Part shown: positions 47,611 to 59,699 of the stretch, one piece after another
Numbering within the stretch: position 1 is the stretch's first letter
Layout: every line of letters begins with the position of its first letter
Source of the DNA: Owenia fusiformis
Lineage: Eukaryota; Annelida; Polychaeta; Sabellida; Oweniidae
DNA length: 64,000 nt
Direction of reading: 5' to 3'
Assembly (NCBI GenBank): GCA_903813345.2
Contig: CAIIXF020000011.1
Span: 2,812,571 to 2,876,570 of the forward strand
Program-made: the position numbers and the translations under genes
The notes under the pieces: generated by a model
What the model saw: only the letters and a program-made list of their open reading frames with translations
What the model was told of the DNA's origin: nothing
Databases searched by the model: none

Positions 47611-48203
47611 GAAGCAGTTATGTACGGTCGGTTTGGATATTGGGTTCATCCCTCGTGAGATATGCACATCTACCTTCGGTCCCTACGGTCCCTCAGGTAG
47701 ATATGCATATCTCCCTCTTGATAAACACCATACTCCCAGTACATAACCCTTATATATCCACACAAATGAGCAGCGGTGTATATTCTCCCAAATAAAGAAC
47801 AGATCTTAATTTTTTCTTTTCTGGCAATCGATGATTTGAACCCTAAGTGTAAAAAGGTCAAGATTTACACGTAAAAAATTGTTTCTTGCACCGAAATGAA
47901 TTTTCGTACGTCTCAAATCTGAATAACATATTGTACATTTACACAGGTTCGCGTTTATTTTGACAAAGCTTGCATATAAAATAAGCATTGGATAAACAAT
48001 CCTTCTTCGAATCGGGATATGTGTATTATTCACCGGCAAATATATAAAAGGAGAATAACTATATTCCACCGCGAATAATCCAAATATCCCCCGGTGCTAT
48101 ATATGGTTTATCTACATGTATGTTTACGTACCATCATATATCTATGCATGTTTTGATAGATGAACATTTATATAATACTGCTGAATATCATATACATATA
48201 AAC
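47611..48203. other. Non-coding stretch
   Basis: A small stem 'tctaccttcggtcc/cctcaggtaga' followed by 'tatgcatatctccctc' lies at 47670-47715 and echoes the motif of the preceding MITE. No gene. Confidence 0.4.
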
Positions 48204-48361
48204 CACGGGGATAAGGTGGACCCGATGATACCGTGAGCATTTGAGGATCCACATTGAGCTGAAAAATCCGCCGAGCTCGCTAAACACATTAAGCCCCGGT
48301 GGCATAGCCGTGACACAGCCGAGCAAGATCTTGGTATCATTGTGTCTGCTTTACCCCCGTG
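48204..48361. mobile_element. Short MITE with CAC/GTG termini, 158 bp
   Basis: The left end 'cacggggataaggtgg' + 'acccgatgatacc' pairs with the right end 'ggtatcattgtgtctgcttt' + 'acccccgtg'. The interior has 'ccgccgagctcg' and 'gccccggtggcatagccg'. No clear target duplication was found in the AT-rich flanks. Confidence 0.7.
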
Positions 48362-48599
48362 TATATATATTATTTTAATAATAATATTGAAGATTCCACT
48401 TTCAAGCAATGTTACAGCTGTTTGACCACTACTATTATAGTATTCAAATGGTTCATATTTTGTTCACAATTGTACATTGTCAGTCAATGCATCTATCTTA
48501 AAAACCGGCTATTCCTTCGCCCTAATCGAACGTTACAAAATATCGCAAATGACTAGCGACTGACTTAGATCCCACTCGTATATTTGACAAAGGTCAAGG

Positions 48600-49058
48600 T
48601 CATTGAAGATGGAACGCCGTTGCATCACAATTCACGTCCCATCCGAACGCCAACAGTGTTCGTTGTTCGAGCGTAACCGCCGTGTGGCCACAGCAAAGTT
48701 TTGTGCTTAATTTGCCAACCTTTTTCTCGTGTCGGCACGATTCAACCTTCGCAAAGGCTGACACTGTGACACCACCCCTCGGAGTCACTTGTCCATATCT
48801 TGAACAAAAGTTGTAGCCAATAGTTTTGCTACTCTCAAGGTCGGTGTCTCTTAAGTCCTTATAGAGAAAGCTTTCTTTGAATGTACGTCGGCATTGCTCC
48901 CGACATCTCACTTGAATTGTATGGCATCTTGAAGTTGCGATTGTGTATTGCGCGTATTGATAAAGGACTTGACGATCTACCTTGATTTCACAGCTACACC
49001 TGAAAGTATATTTCGCATAAGTCAATATAACTTTGAATAGCAATTTAATATTACACAT
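48600..49058 (-). CDS. Unrecognised 152-codon ORF, doubtful
   Basis: The frame is the longest outside the two real genes and its C-terminal two thirds are richer in G+C than the surroundings. It is rich in Cys, Arg and Lys (for example CREQCRRTF and KLSTKLCCGH), with no signal peptide, no clear domain and no recognised family. Its N-terminal part overlaps a degenerate tandem repeat (48925-49260), which argues against a genuine protein. It could be an unspliced read-through of a small exon or simply chance. Confidence 0.15.
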   Translation of the reverse strand: MCNIKLLFKVILTYAKYTFRCSCEIKVDRQVLYQYAQYTIATSRCHTIQVRCREQCRRTFKESFLYKDLRDTDLESSKTIGYNFCSRYGQVTPRGGVTVSAFAKVESCRHEKKVGKLSTKLCCGHTAVTLEQRTLLAFGWDVNCDATAFHLQ

Positions 49059-49260
49059 TTGGATAAACGATTTGATGATTTATCTTCGGCTTCACAGCGA
49101 TATCTGGAAATAATTGAGTTTTAACTTGCGAATGTGTACTGCGCGGGTTAGAAAAGGACTTGATAATCTATTTTTACTTCACAACTATATCTGAATATAA
49201 TTTTGAACTTGTGGTTATTTTGCATTGCGCTTGTTGGAATCAATATTGGCACCCTAACCA
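48925..49260. repeat. Degenerate tandem repeat, ~80-120-bp units
   Basis: Three partial copies share 'aaaggacttga.gatctacc/taatctattt', 'ttcacagctacacctgaaag/ttcacaactatatctgaata' and 'tgcgnntgtgtantgcgcg'. Centred near 48960, 49110 and 49170. Confidence 0.55.
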
Positions 49261-49264
49261 TATC

Positions 49265-52200
49265 TAGAGTTTTTTTTCAAAATAATTAATTATGGCATAT
49301 TTACATGTAGCTTGCAATTTGAAAAGGACTTGAAAAAATAAGTAATAAGTAAATTAATTAGTTATGAAGATGTAATAAGATATTGTACAGTTTACAGTAC
49401 AACCATGAAACTCATTCACAAGGTCTCGGTTGCTTTAACTTTATGTGTTAATTGTTAAAGCCACCTTGGGATTCGAAGATGCATGAAACTAGGACAATGA
49501 TGACTGGCATTATAAAACCCCTATGGTCTGACACAGTGTTAACACTGGTGGTTTTCCTGAAATATCGAATTTCGATTACCCGATTGGCACAGTTGAAAAA
49601 TTCTGAATCTCTTTTGCGTGGGAATTATTAATTAGCTAATTATATGTCTTCATATTGTGCCAAATTAGTATTGATTTCAGTACGCTATTATCGCCCTATT
49701 ATCGCCCACGTAGTATTTGAAGAGACACGCGAATTGATTACATCATTGTCTGATTACCTATAGAGAAAAAATAATATTCAATAGAACGATCCAAGAAAAA
49801 TGACAGCTCTTCCGCTTGGTGTAAGCTTTGCCAAATGAACTCCGCTTCATTTGTCAAGTGGCGCCGAGTTTTGTGCAATGGGTTTCCTGTTGTACTACGC
49901 AACAGTTGCTTCCGCAACTCAACAGCCTTATTGATAACGAAGTTTAGACTGAGCTAATAGTGTCGATTTCTTGATTTCTAATTCTAACATAATTAACGTT
50001 ATGAAAGGTAACACTTTAAGGTGTTTTTATCACAACAAAAAACAATAAAAATCTATATTATTTTATTGTTTAATATCTAGATCAATAAACCGGTGTTTTC
50101 AGCTATTGAGAAAATGAGTTTTTCTTCATTCGATGTGTTAAATTCATTTAATAAGCAGTAAAGTGGTTCTCGAAAAACAAGATGGCCAAGAACATTCAAC
50201 AAAATTAAAAAAAATAATTCACTCAAAATGTATAATATTTTTACAAATAAAAAAATATCGATTATTCGCAAATAAACGATAAATGCAAGAAGGCCTCTGT
50301 GTGTCTAGAACAACAAACATTATAAAATAATGCAAAACTCTTATAATGATCAACCCCCTACATGCGTTTAAACTTAAGACTTGAATTACAATAGTATTAA
50401 GTAAAAAAATATGTTGTTTTCAATTTCCTGTCATTACATGTAACTTAAAACTTGTTTTGAAGGTTATTTCTATACTTAGAAAGCGAATCTCTTTTATTTT
50501 AGGGTCATTTATGTATTACCTTAGTCAGACTTAACCGATTTCTGTCAGAATTTAGAGGATTTTGAACATACGTCAATTGATAATCCGGCGATTAATATGT
50601 ATTATTTCTTTATTTTCTTAAGTTATTATAATGCTATTATAGGTACACATGTCGTTTGATTTCCTAGATTCTAACCTTGTGGGTAGAGATGAGGTTGGAA
50701 AGAGGAGGTAGGGTTGGTTATTTAAATGATCGAATTCATTTTTGATTCCATGATAATGATATCCCCACTCCACTAAGAATATATTGCATTATAAGAATTT
50801 CAAAAATAGAAATAACACTCTTCATCAAACACTGATCAATATTATATCCGAGGTGGAGGTTATTCTGCCATTCCAAATAAATGAAATAAACCTCCAGAAT
50901 ATTGAATGACTCTAGTGTAATATTTGCAGATAAGAAACATTATATGTTATCTATTGAAGATAAAATGTCTAGAAAGATTTATTTATTAGTCCATTTTTTC
51001 AAAATCTAATTTTCATCAAGAATTTGGAACGTCTTAAACTTCACTCGAGACGTAAGCTGTATAAAATCACAGGGGACGTTATAGGATTTGCCAAAAAGTA
51101 TCCACATTTTCAATGAGCATTAAACGGTACACGTTTAAGTCGCACGTGCTCAGTCCGATATACATGTACTAACTTATAAAAACTTATCTGGTACTTCTTT
51201 AGATTGTAGGTGATATTTGGTTCCAAAGAAATGCCAAGAAATACATCTACTAACTTCGACAAACCGTGTTTATGTTTTGTAAAGCATGGAGTAGCACATA
51301 TTATCGAGGCCATTGAAAGATTTAATCATAATTTGTGCGGGATACTAAGGATTAAGGATTAGCTCATTTGCAACTAAGTATTATTGTTTACAAGTGCATA
51401 GGGTTCAAATAGCTTAATTTTACCACATCCAAATGTACCGATTCGTAAATGAAATATGGTGACGGTATTTTGAGTTTAGTTGAGTAGATTTACGATTGGC
51501 ATCAAAGTAAATATAATTTGTTTAATTGAATATATAGTCTGGATGACCATACCTTCTTGCATTAACTTTGTGGTCCGTTGGGTTCCTTGGACATAGTCGC
51601 ATCAGGGCAATATGCTCTATTTCTAGAAAATGTAACCCCGGACCATGTACATGTCCACTAACGGGAAATAATAATTATTACATCGAATTAATCGTTGGGG
51701 TTCCTATATATTAAGAAGATGACACAAGACGGATTTTAAGTCATTTACCTGACACCAAAATTTAGGACAATATTAATTATCAATAAATAGAAGTAATGTG
51801 TTTTCCAAAAATTGTCTAATCGGAGATACATGTACCTTCGGTTCGCTGGGAGTGTAGCTGGCATGAAGCAGGCAATTGCCTCCCAAAATTGTACAAGAAA
51901 ATATGAAGTCAAACTATGAACATTTCATGACCCAAATTATGAGATTTATGTTATAAGCGTGAGTCTATGAACCTGTGTCATATCATATGCATTCGTTCGA
52001 CTTTGCTTCAAAAAAGAGAGCCTTGCCTTCAGTTTATAACTGCACGCAGGGTAACAGTTCCAGCAAACCTTTTCAACAAATTGACCATATAATACAAACA
52101 AGTCACTATAAAGATTATGTAAGCTTTGCTTGTGGTAGCTATAGATTACGTGTATGCATCACATCAATAATTGTGTCACCATGGTAACTTTTGCTAATGT

Positions 52201-53695
52201 CATTATTAACTTACAAATGAATTCTTCATAAACAATTTTAATTAACTACAGGACACGGTTCTACTTTTACTTATAGAAAAGAAATTTTCTTATAAGCTGC
52301 CAGTCTTGAAAATATAAAAGTAAGTGGATGTGTTTACAGGAAGTTCGACTTTGTGTGATAATGTTTCTTGTTCCGCAGTTCCGCACAAGTTGGACTTTAT
52401 ACTTACAAAACTATATTTATTTTGTTACAACAGGCGTCTATAATTGAATTAGACTATTTTTCACTTTGTTAGATAAATAAATATCAAAACTACATTTGTG
52501 CCAACATAAAATTGAACTGCTTTTTCGGATTAGAAGTCGTATAGATGAATAGGTAAAACAATAAATATATGATAAATAAATATATGCAATGGTTATTAAT
52601 ATGAGCAACATTTAAGTAAAGCAAATAAACACGGACACCTTTAGAGCACAAAAAATGCAAATACAATGATCAATTAGAGGTCTCCTGATTTGTACAACTT
52701 AACATGGTTGAATAATAGTGGTGTTACCTTCACATGAGTATTTAAAAGTAACTTGTATATGTTGTAAAACAAACATGTAATAGAACGGATGTGACTTTTT
52801 GGAATAAAAAATAACTCGTGGTTGATCCATGGGCCATATTTCCAATTATATTTGTAGTCAATCCTAAATCAACTACGTTATTTTGTCTGATATTTAACGT
52901 CCACTCTAATCGTATCAAATACATTAGTGTAATCACCGGACAAAATCAATATTTGCAATTTGGATGATTTGTCGAATAAAACGCTATTACTTCATATGAT
53001 TAGGCCATGTTTAACTTATTTTTAGACATAAAGTATATTTAAGTATAATTGTTTTATTTGGCAGAAAGGCGAACCTTAATTGAACTATTTGAACTACTGT
53101 TTAAAAGAGCATGTATTGTTTTAATAGTGTAACTATTTGGAGATGCTAATATGTATACATTTTGGATAACATCTCCGTTGAAGGGATTTTATGATTTTTC
53201 TGATAAAGTGTAATTTGCGGGGGTACCTTGGTCCACTGCAATCGTTGCAAAACTATTTTATATATGATTATTTGAGTGATTATTCTAGGCTTTTCACGCA
53301 GTGCTGGGAATGGATTTATTTGTTTTTATCTTGGTTCAAATTTACAGTATTTGAGCTTTTTATACTTCACAAAAATAATATAAACTTTATAGCCATACAT
53401 TTAGTATATTTAGAAAATATTCCCTTTTCTATAAGTACACACCAAAGTGGCATAAGGTTTGAGATGTTGTCATGTTATGTTAATTCATGAGACGGTAACG
53501 TGTACTGTTATGGTGCTTGTATACACAGTAGAAAACAATATGAAGCACTATAAGTTAATTTACTCCTTTAACGAGCCATTTACCCTTGCAAGTAACCTCA
53601 AAAATTATTATTGACGTATCATTAATAAGACTGGGATTAAAAGCAAAGGGGGCATTGCGTACGATACTATGGTTTACAAAGTGCGTTACTAGAAT
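49265..53695. other. Quiet non-coding stretch
   Basis: Strongly AT-rich with no supported gene. Three short stem-loops follow one another at 49832-49918. ORFs up to 99 codons (53191-53490) are Phe/Ile/Tyr-rich and carry no motif. Confidence 0.5.
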
Positions 53696-53699
53696 TCAA

Positions 53700-53972
53700 T
53701 CCTTTTATTCAAATGCATGCAACCCTTATAATTAGATGCACGCATCCCTTATAGATAGACTCGTCCCCTTAAAAGTACATGCATGCGTGCACTCTTTTCA
53801 AATAGATGCATGTATCCTTTATGGTAATATCTACCCATTATGATTAAATGCATGCACTCCTTCCAATCAAATGTATGTACCTTTCGTAGCCCTTATAATT
53901 AGATGCATGTACCCATTATAACTATATGCATGTACCCATTATAATTAAATGCATGCACTCCTTATTATCAAA
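53700..53972. repeat. ~23-24-bp minisatellite
   Basis: About 11 copies of 'ttataattagatgcatgcac' + 'ccc', with variants such as 'aaatgcatgcactcctt'. The NsiI-like core 'atgcat' is the best conserved part. Confidence 0.8.
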
Positions 53973-54374
53973 AGCCTTTTTAGCACTTTCATGAGACAAA
54001 TTTTAATTGTACTAAAGTCTTTAATATTGTAAATTGAAAGCGGTTACGAATTACAAGTACATTAGACAAAGCCCTTTCAGATTTATTTAAGACCGAACAA
54101 GTCGCACCGCCCTAACTGTAAACAATGCCCTTTTAATAAAGTGGCACATCTTGAATACCAAGAACTTTCGATTTGCCTTAACAAGACTTGCATAGAGAAC
54201 CGTTAGTATGTCAGTGTGTTACATTAAAGTACATTCAGGCTAGATGAATTGATAACATCAAAATTGTAAACATAAAATATAATACTACTACTTTAAATGA
54301 AGAGAAATCAATTAAAATTAAATACATGTTCATAGTAAAACATTTGTAGTCAAGACATATAGTTGATAATTAAG

Positions 54375-54910
54375 CAATATATTCAACAGTCAACAAGATG
54401 ATGAGAATCAACAGTCAAGATGATAAAAATCAACAATAAATACAATCAACACTCAATAAATACAATCAACACTCAATAAGTACAATAAACACTCAATGAA
54501 TACAATCAACTTTCAATAATACAATAAACACTCAATAATACAATCAACACTCAATAAGTACAATAAACACTCAATAAAACAATCAACGTTCAATAAATAC
54601 AATCAAAAGTCAAGACATACATCAAAAGTCAATAAAAAATCAACATTTAATCGATATATTCAACAGTCTATCAATAAAATCAACGATCGACCAAATAAGT
54701 TTAAGTCATGTCATCGAAACAATAGTCAGTCAATAGAATGGATAGTCAAGAGCAAACAGTCAAGTAATAGAATCAACAGTCAAGAATGGACAGTCAATCA
54801 AATGAGTCGACAGTAAATTAATAAAACAGCAATCGATCGTAAAAAGCAACAGTCAATTAACAGAAGCAATACTCAATCAATAGAATAAAAATTCAATCGA
54901 TTTATCCATT
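54375..54910. repeat. G-poor ~18-20-bp minisatellite (caatcaacactcaataaata)
   Basis: The left half (54430-54640) is a fairly regular array of 'caatcaacactcaataaata'. The right half is a decayed version with 'caacagtcaa' and 'tcaatagaat' at irregular spacing. The plus strand is nearly free of G in the regular part, a marked strand asymmetry. Confidence 0.8.
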
Positions 54911-54914
54911 AATA

Positions 54915-57900
54915 TTATGCCATATCAATAACTAAGTTCACGACATTCCGAGTTTACAGTGACTCGATAATATCAAAATATTTCATTCTCTTTTTATGAA
55001 AAAGTCAAACAATTTTACACCTAATATTAAATCCGGATTCTATGTTTTAGGTTATAATATTATCGATGATAATTTTGTTAATGTGGATAGCCTTTTTAAA
55101 TTCTTTATTCATGAAAACCACAATGCTATATTGATGTTGTCGAAATCCGCATTGTGTTTAAAATGATTCTTCTTTGTATAAAACTAACCACTGAAAATGA
55201 CAAAACAATACAGAAAACAATGCTTCAGAAAATTACTTTAACTTATCTTGAGGGTTTGTTGCACATTTAATAAATAAGAAATAATGGAATATTGTGACAA
55301 GACTCTGAACATACTACACTCCATTTATATGCAAGTATACAAAATGTCTTACGTTGTAGTTGCTCCCTGTCCCTCGATTGGTTGGATTTGGAGGGGGTCG
55401 ACTACACCCCAGGATGGATTATTCTGCCCTGTTAATGACCCGGCAGGCATTAATCTTTGCCCTTCGGCGATCCCTAGTAGTAAGAATAAAAGCATCGCGA
55501 TTTCCATCATGTCTCTTGATCCGACTTATAACAGCAACTAATAGATATAATCAGTTATATGCCAAACTGGGTCTTTATATTTAATCAGCCTTTTATATAG
55601 TATCAGTCAATCAGTCTTTATTGACAATCAGTCCCCTGTGTCTTTTCAGTTGGCGCAATTTTTCGGATGGAAATGTCCTCAAGGGCGGCGTACAAGAATT
55701 ATGATCAGTGTACCGCCTGAGTCGGGAATATCGATTTTCTTATATACTCCGCTATTTGATCGGAACAGTCACAATCGACCTAATTAGATTAAAAGTCTCC
55801 CGTCAGTTGTTTTTCAAAGTCGACCTTAGCTTCTTAACAATCGTATAGGGTTAGGTTGAAATGTCTCGGAGACTTCCACCGAATGAACTCAGCCCGTTCT
55901 AAATACGGTTAGTGTGTCTCTAGCTTGTTATAAAGAATAATGGCGAACGGTGGAGTAATTTGAGTCTTAACTGTTACTCACCCGGACTTATCTCCCTTAT
56001 CTAATCAACAAATTGAAAATCGCAATTAATTTTATTTCTATCGAAGTTCGTCTGAAATCAATATTTATTTCCTCAAAATCCAATCCAATTCCTGTCTGCA
56101 TGTAACGTCCCTAATGTGTTAGAAATCGAATTGAACTGAATTCACAAAAATTGGAGTCAAGACAAATGACGCGATGGTGCGACTTCCTCTGAAGTTTTGA
56201 TTTATTTGTGTCGTTTGTTTAGGCGTAAGAGGAAGTCTAGTCCCAGGGGTTTATACTTTCATAGGAAACCCTGGAACTCGGTCGCTGGCTGCTTACGTTT
56301 CCTGCCAAGTTTTCTCACGTCTCGCTAGGCGACAATAAAGCGGGTGATTTGGAAACAATTGAAGTTGTATCTTTCCAGCTGCTTTGTTGGTTTTTCTGTC
56401 ATATTACGCAGCGCGATGTTGGTGGAGTCAAGTCATCCGCGTTGTCTTAAAGAAAGCAACTTGTTATTATAAACTATAACCTGTCTTTATTCGAGACGCT
56501 GTTTTCCCTTTAATTTCACTTCCTGGCCAGTTTACACAATATGTTTTATCTTTGATTTTTTCGAACAAGGTTGCCAAAAAGTGAAGTTGTATAAGTCACA
56601 GTGCCATATACCATGGATATATAATATCAAATTAAAATGTACGCAATGATTTATGAGTTTAATTTATGAGTGCATTTATCTTGATGTCGTGGCTCAATTG
56701 CACAATATGGATTGGGGGATTCTTTTAATAATGCAATTGAAGTACGTACGCGGAGTTAACGAGAGATTCGGCGCATTTAATCGATCTGTGACCTATCCTA
56801 CGTACAGCCTACCCTCATGTATTTCACTGTAAATTAAACTGTCCATGCTTTAAGAAGTTCCCTCACACCAAAATAAGAAGGGGATACCCAAAAATATTTA
56901 CACAGATATAAATTCAACTATGAATTTTTCGGAATTGTTTATTGGGTAAAATAAATAATTGGAGTGCATGAAGGTCACTTAGTAGCGTTCGTAGTTTTAG
57001 TGTATCTGGTATCACCCGGGAAAAAGTAAACCTTCGAACTGCACTAATTCATGCGGTACTATAAGTTTCTCACAATTACATTGAATTCACTTTATCATAT
57101 CTTTTTTGGAAGTATCGAGGCCATTATATAATGATCGTAAATCATGTATATTGCTCAGTCCAAAGGTGGAAAAGTCGGTGTTCGTCCAGATACTGATCAT
57201 CGGTCAGTCGTGACGTTGATTCTCAAGTACTTGTTGCACATCATGGAAAATGACGACGGTGTTAATTATTGCTCAATTTATTGTTGATAGATTAAACAGT
57301 CCATGAATATATATAGAAAACGACGATGTTCGACTTCAGTTTTCAATTTCCAGCATCGGCTCATTTTAATTTCGGAGAAAGCATATCAAGTACTAGCCCC
57401 GGGGTATAAGCTTTTAAAAACCATTAGTGGTGACGTGGAATGTCACGTTCATTCTCTTACTCAGCAAATTAATCGTAAGATACATTTTTATTTCGTTGTT
57501 ATTGTACTGTACTTATATCACATCATGCGTGGGCGTAGCTAGCCACTAAGTCGATAATACACACGCGCGGAAAATCTTTCTTTTCACTTTTATTACAATA
57601 AATTACATGCATTGTATAATTCTGAAAAAATCGAAACAGTGTTTTTCACATTTGTATGACCTTTCTTCAATAATGTATAAATGACTACATAAAAAGTGTA
57701 ACATTTTGTCCCCATTTTACTAATTATTGGTGATTATGATAATCACAAAAATTAGTTAAAATTCCCAGGCCTTCAACTGAAATATACTCAGTGCTCACTT
57801 CTCATATGTAACTAGGGTCCCCCTTTGGTTAACATTAAAATGTGAAGATAATAAGGCCTGTCTTACGTAATAGAACGAACAAAACAAAATTTTCAGTAGA

Positions 57901-59670
57901 TAAAAACAATATTAACCTAAATCCCAACACGAAGCCAGTTTTGTTGCCCAACAAGATCAAACCAAGCTCAGCTGTTCAGTGTGTTTCGTATCCTTAAACT
58001 CTCAAACAATACGTAGGTTAATTAGTTGTACACGTTTTTAAGAGAACCTTTACGCAAGTGTGTAATATTTTGACCCCCGGGTTGTACTGTCCCGCTCTCA
58101 GTTCACTCTCTCAGGGACCCACTTACAATTATTTTTCGTATACATTTATATACTCAATCGGCCAAGTAAACACTACAATCGGGAGAACTAATCCACAGAC
58201 TAGACTATAATTCTACACGTTCACGTAAATGTTTTCTTTTTAAAAAAGCGTAACTGTAGGAACTTAACATCCTTATTACACGTGATTATCGGTCACGCTC
58301 GCGTGTTGATCACGGTTTAATTATTGGCAAATGTAATGTTATTATAATATTTAATTTTAATATTTATTCAACTATTGCCAAACTATACATTTGTTTCTGT
58401 TATTTTTCTTGGATAGATTACAAGCCAACTTAGGTTCGTTGATCGAAAGCGCCGTATAACCTCGTGTGAAATGGATAAGTCCTGGATAATCAACTCTTCG
58501 TTTTGCAGAGTCGTTTTGAACGGTTGAATTTATGGAGGTCAGTGTTACCAGATATATAGTCATACTAGTGTTACCTAGGAATTAGAGAATAAATCGATCT
58601 ACGTTGACGGCGGATGAAAAATTATTTTCATGATTTCGATCATTCAGAAGACATGAACATCCGTCCGTTATTTTACCATTGCTATTTTATCAATTTGAAC
58701 GAGATGAACGTACATATTTAAAAGACGAACAAACCCGTAAAACTACATCAGTTTATAATCTGATTTACATTGTTATATTAGATCACTGACGACCAACGCT
58801 TGACCAAAAATAGGTCGGAATATTCGATGATTATATCAGGTCACTATCGTGGTAGCCAGTAGAGACTGCTGAATATAAAACAACATAAGGTAAAAGTTCA
58901 CAAGGTGTAAAGAAAGACTGGGCTCTGTAGGTTTGTACTGTATAGATGATTAATTGAGACGTTTAAGCAATAAAATCGATACGTCAACCTGTAAGCGCTT
59001 GTTTTGTATGCGCGTTATATACATTGCTGTGTTGATTCATTGACGTTACGTTCACGGGTACGTTGTGAAAAATGTCGCTTGCTATTTAGAAATGGGGCGA
59101 ATGGTCAGACGGAACGTGTAATTCATTTTCGGTAGTAATTTACCCTCACGGCGTCAAAACTGAATACAGACGCTCAATTGACAAACTGAGAAAGAACAGG
59201 CCGCTGTTTTCGCAGCTTATAACGAGGTTGTCTATTTTCATGAATCCGTTTAATGGCATCCGCTAAATGAAATCTAGTCTAGTGCACACCAGGAAATGCT
59301 CAAATTACTGTAAAAGCATCCAAAAGAATTCCGGACCAACAGTCGCATCGTACCTGGACCTGCGATGGTCACGGTGACGAATTAGTTCACTTTTATAGTA
59401 GCCCGTCCTGTTCCCTACTTCTCGCGCTCGCTCGGCTCACACGCGATTCGCCCGTCTGGCTCACAGTTATTATAAAACGCCACCCCCAACACAGAATCCT
59501 GGATCCGTCCCTGGTAGTAACCAAGATGACTCTCTGATCTGAACTACCGCTTTCCATTCAGTGATAATGTCGAACTGCCATCTTTTTTAGTCCCTAATTG
59601 AGCGTTCGCAATTTTATTACTTTAGTCGTAAAATCCCAGCGATCGCAATTTTATTGCATTAGAAAATAAA
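54915..59670. other. Intergenic region and probable QRSL1 promoter side
   Basis: No gene recognised. The ORFs at 55284-55584 overlap in two frames and have no motif. Short GC-richer islands occur near 56220-56420 and 59390-59480 ('tctcgcgctcgctcggctca'). The latter lies ~200 bp upstream of the QRSL1 start and may be part of its promoter or leader, or may be a repeat. No TATA box or other decisive element is visible. Confidence 0.4.
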
Positions 59671-59675
59671 AAAAG

Positions 59676-59699
59676 ATGAAAATTGGTCGACTGAAAGAA
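59676..59699 (+). CDS. QRSL1: QRSL1 exon 1
   Basis: Eight codons, MKIGRLKE, followed by a perfect donor gtaagt. The peptide aligns with the opening of vertebrate QRSL1 (M...R.L.E before the A..LK segment). This is the least certain exon because of its size, but frame, phase 0 and the upstream stop all agree. Confidence 0.8.

Noticed and set aside
47350-47667. 105-codon minus ORF with RYGGRYGG-like repeats
   Set aside because: Translation of a tandem repeat inside a MITE, also open in a second frame.
55284-55584. Overlapping 85- and 74-codon ORFs
   Set aside because: Two frames open over the same GC-richer patch without motifs; chance or repeat-derived.
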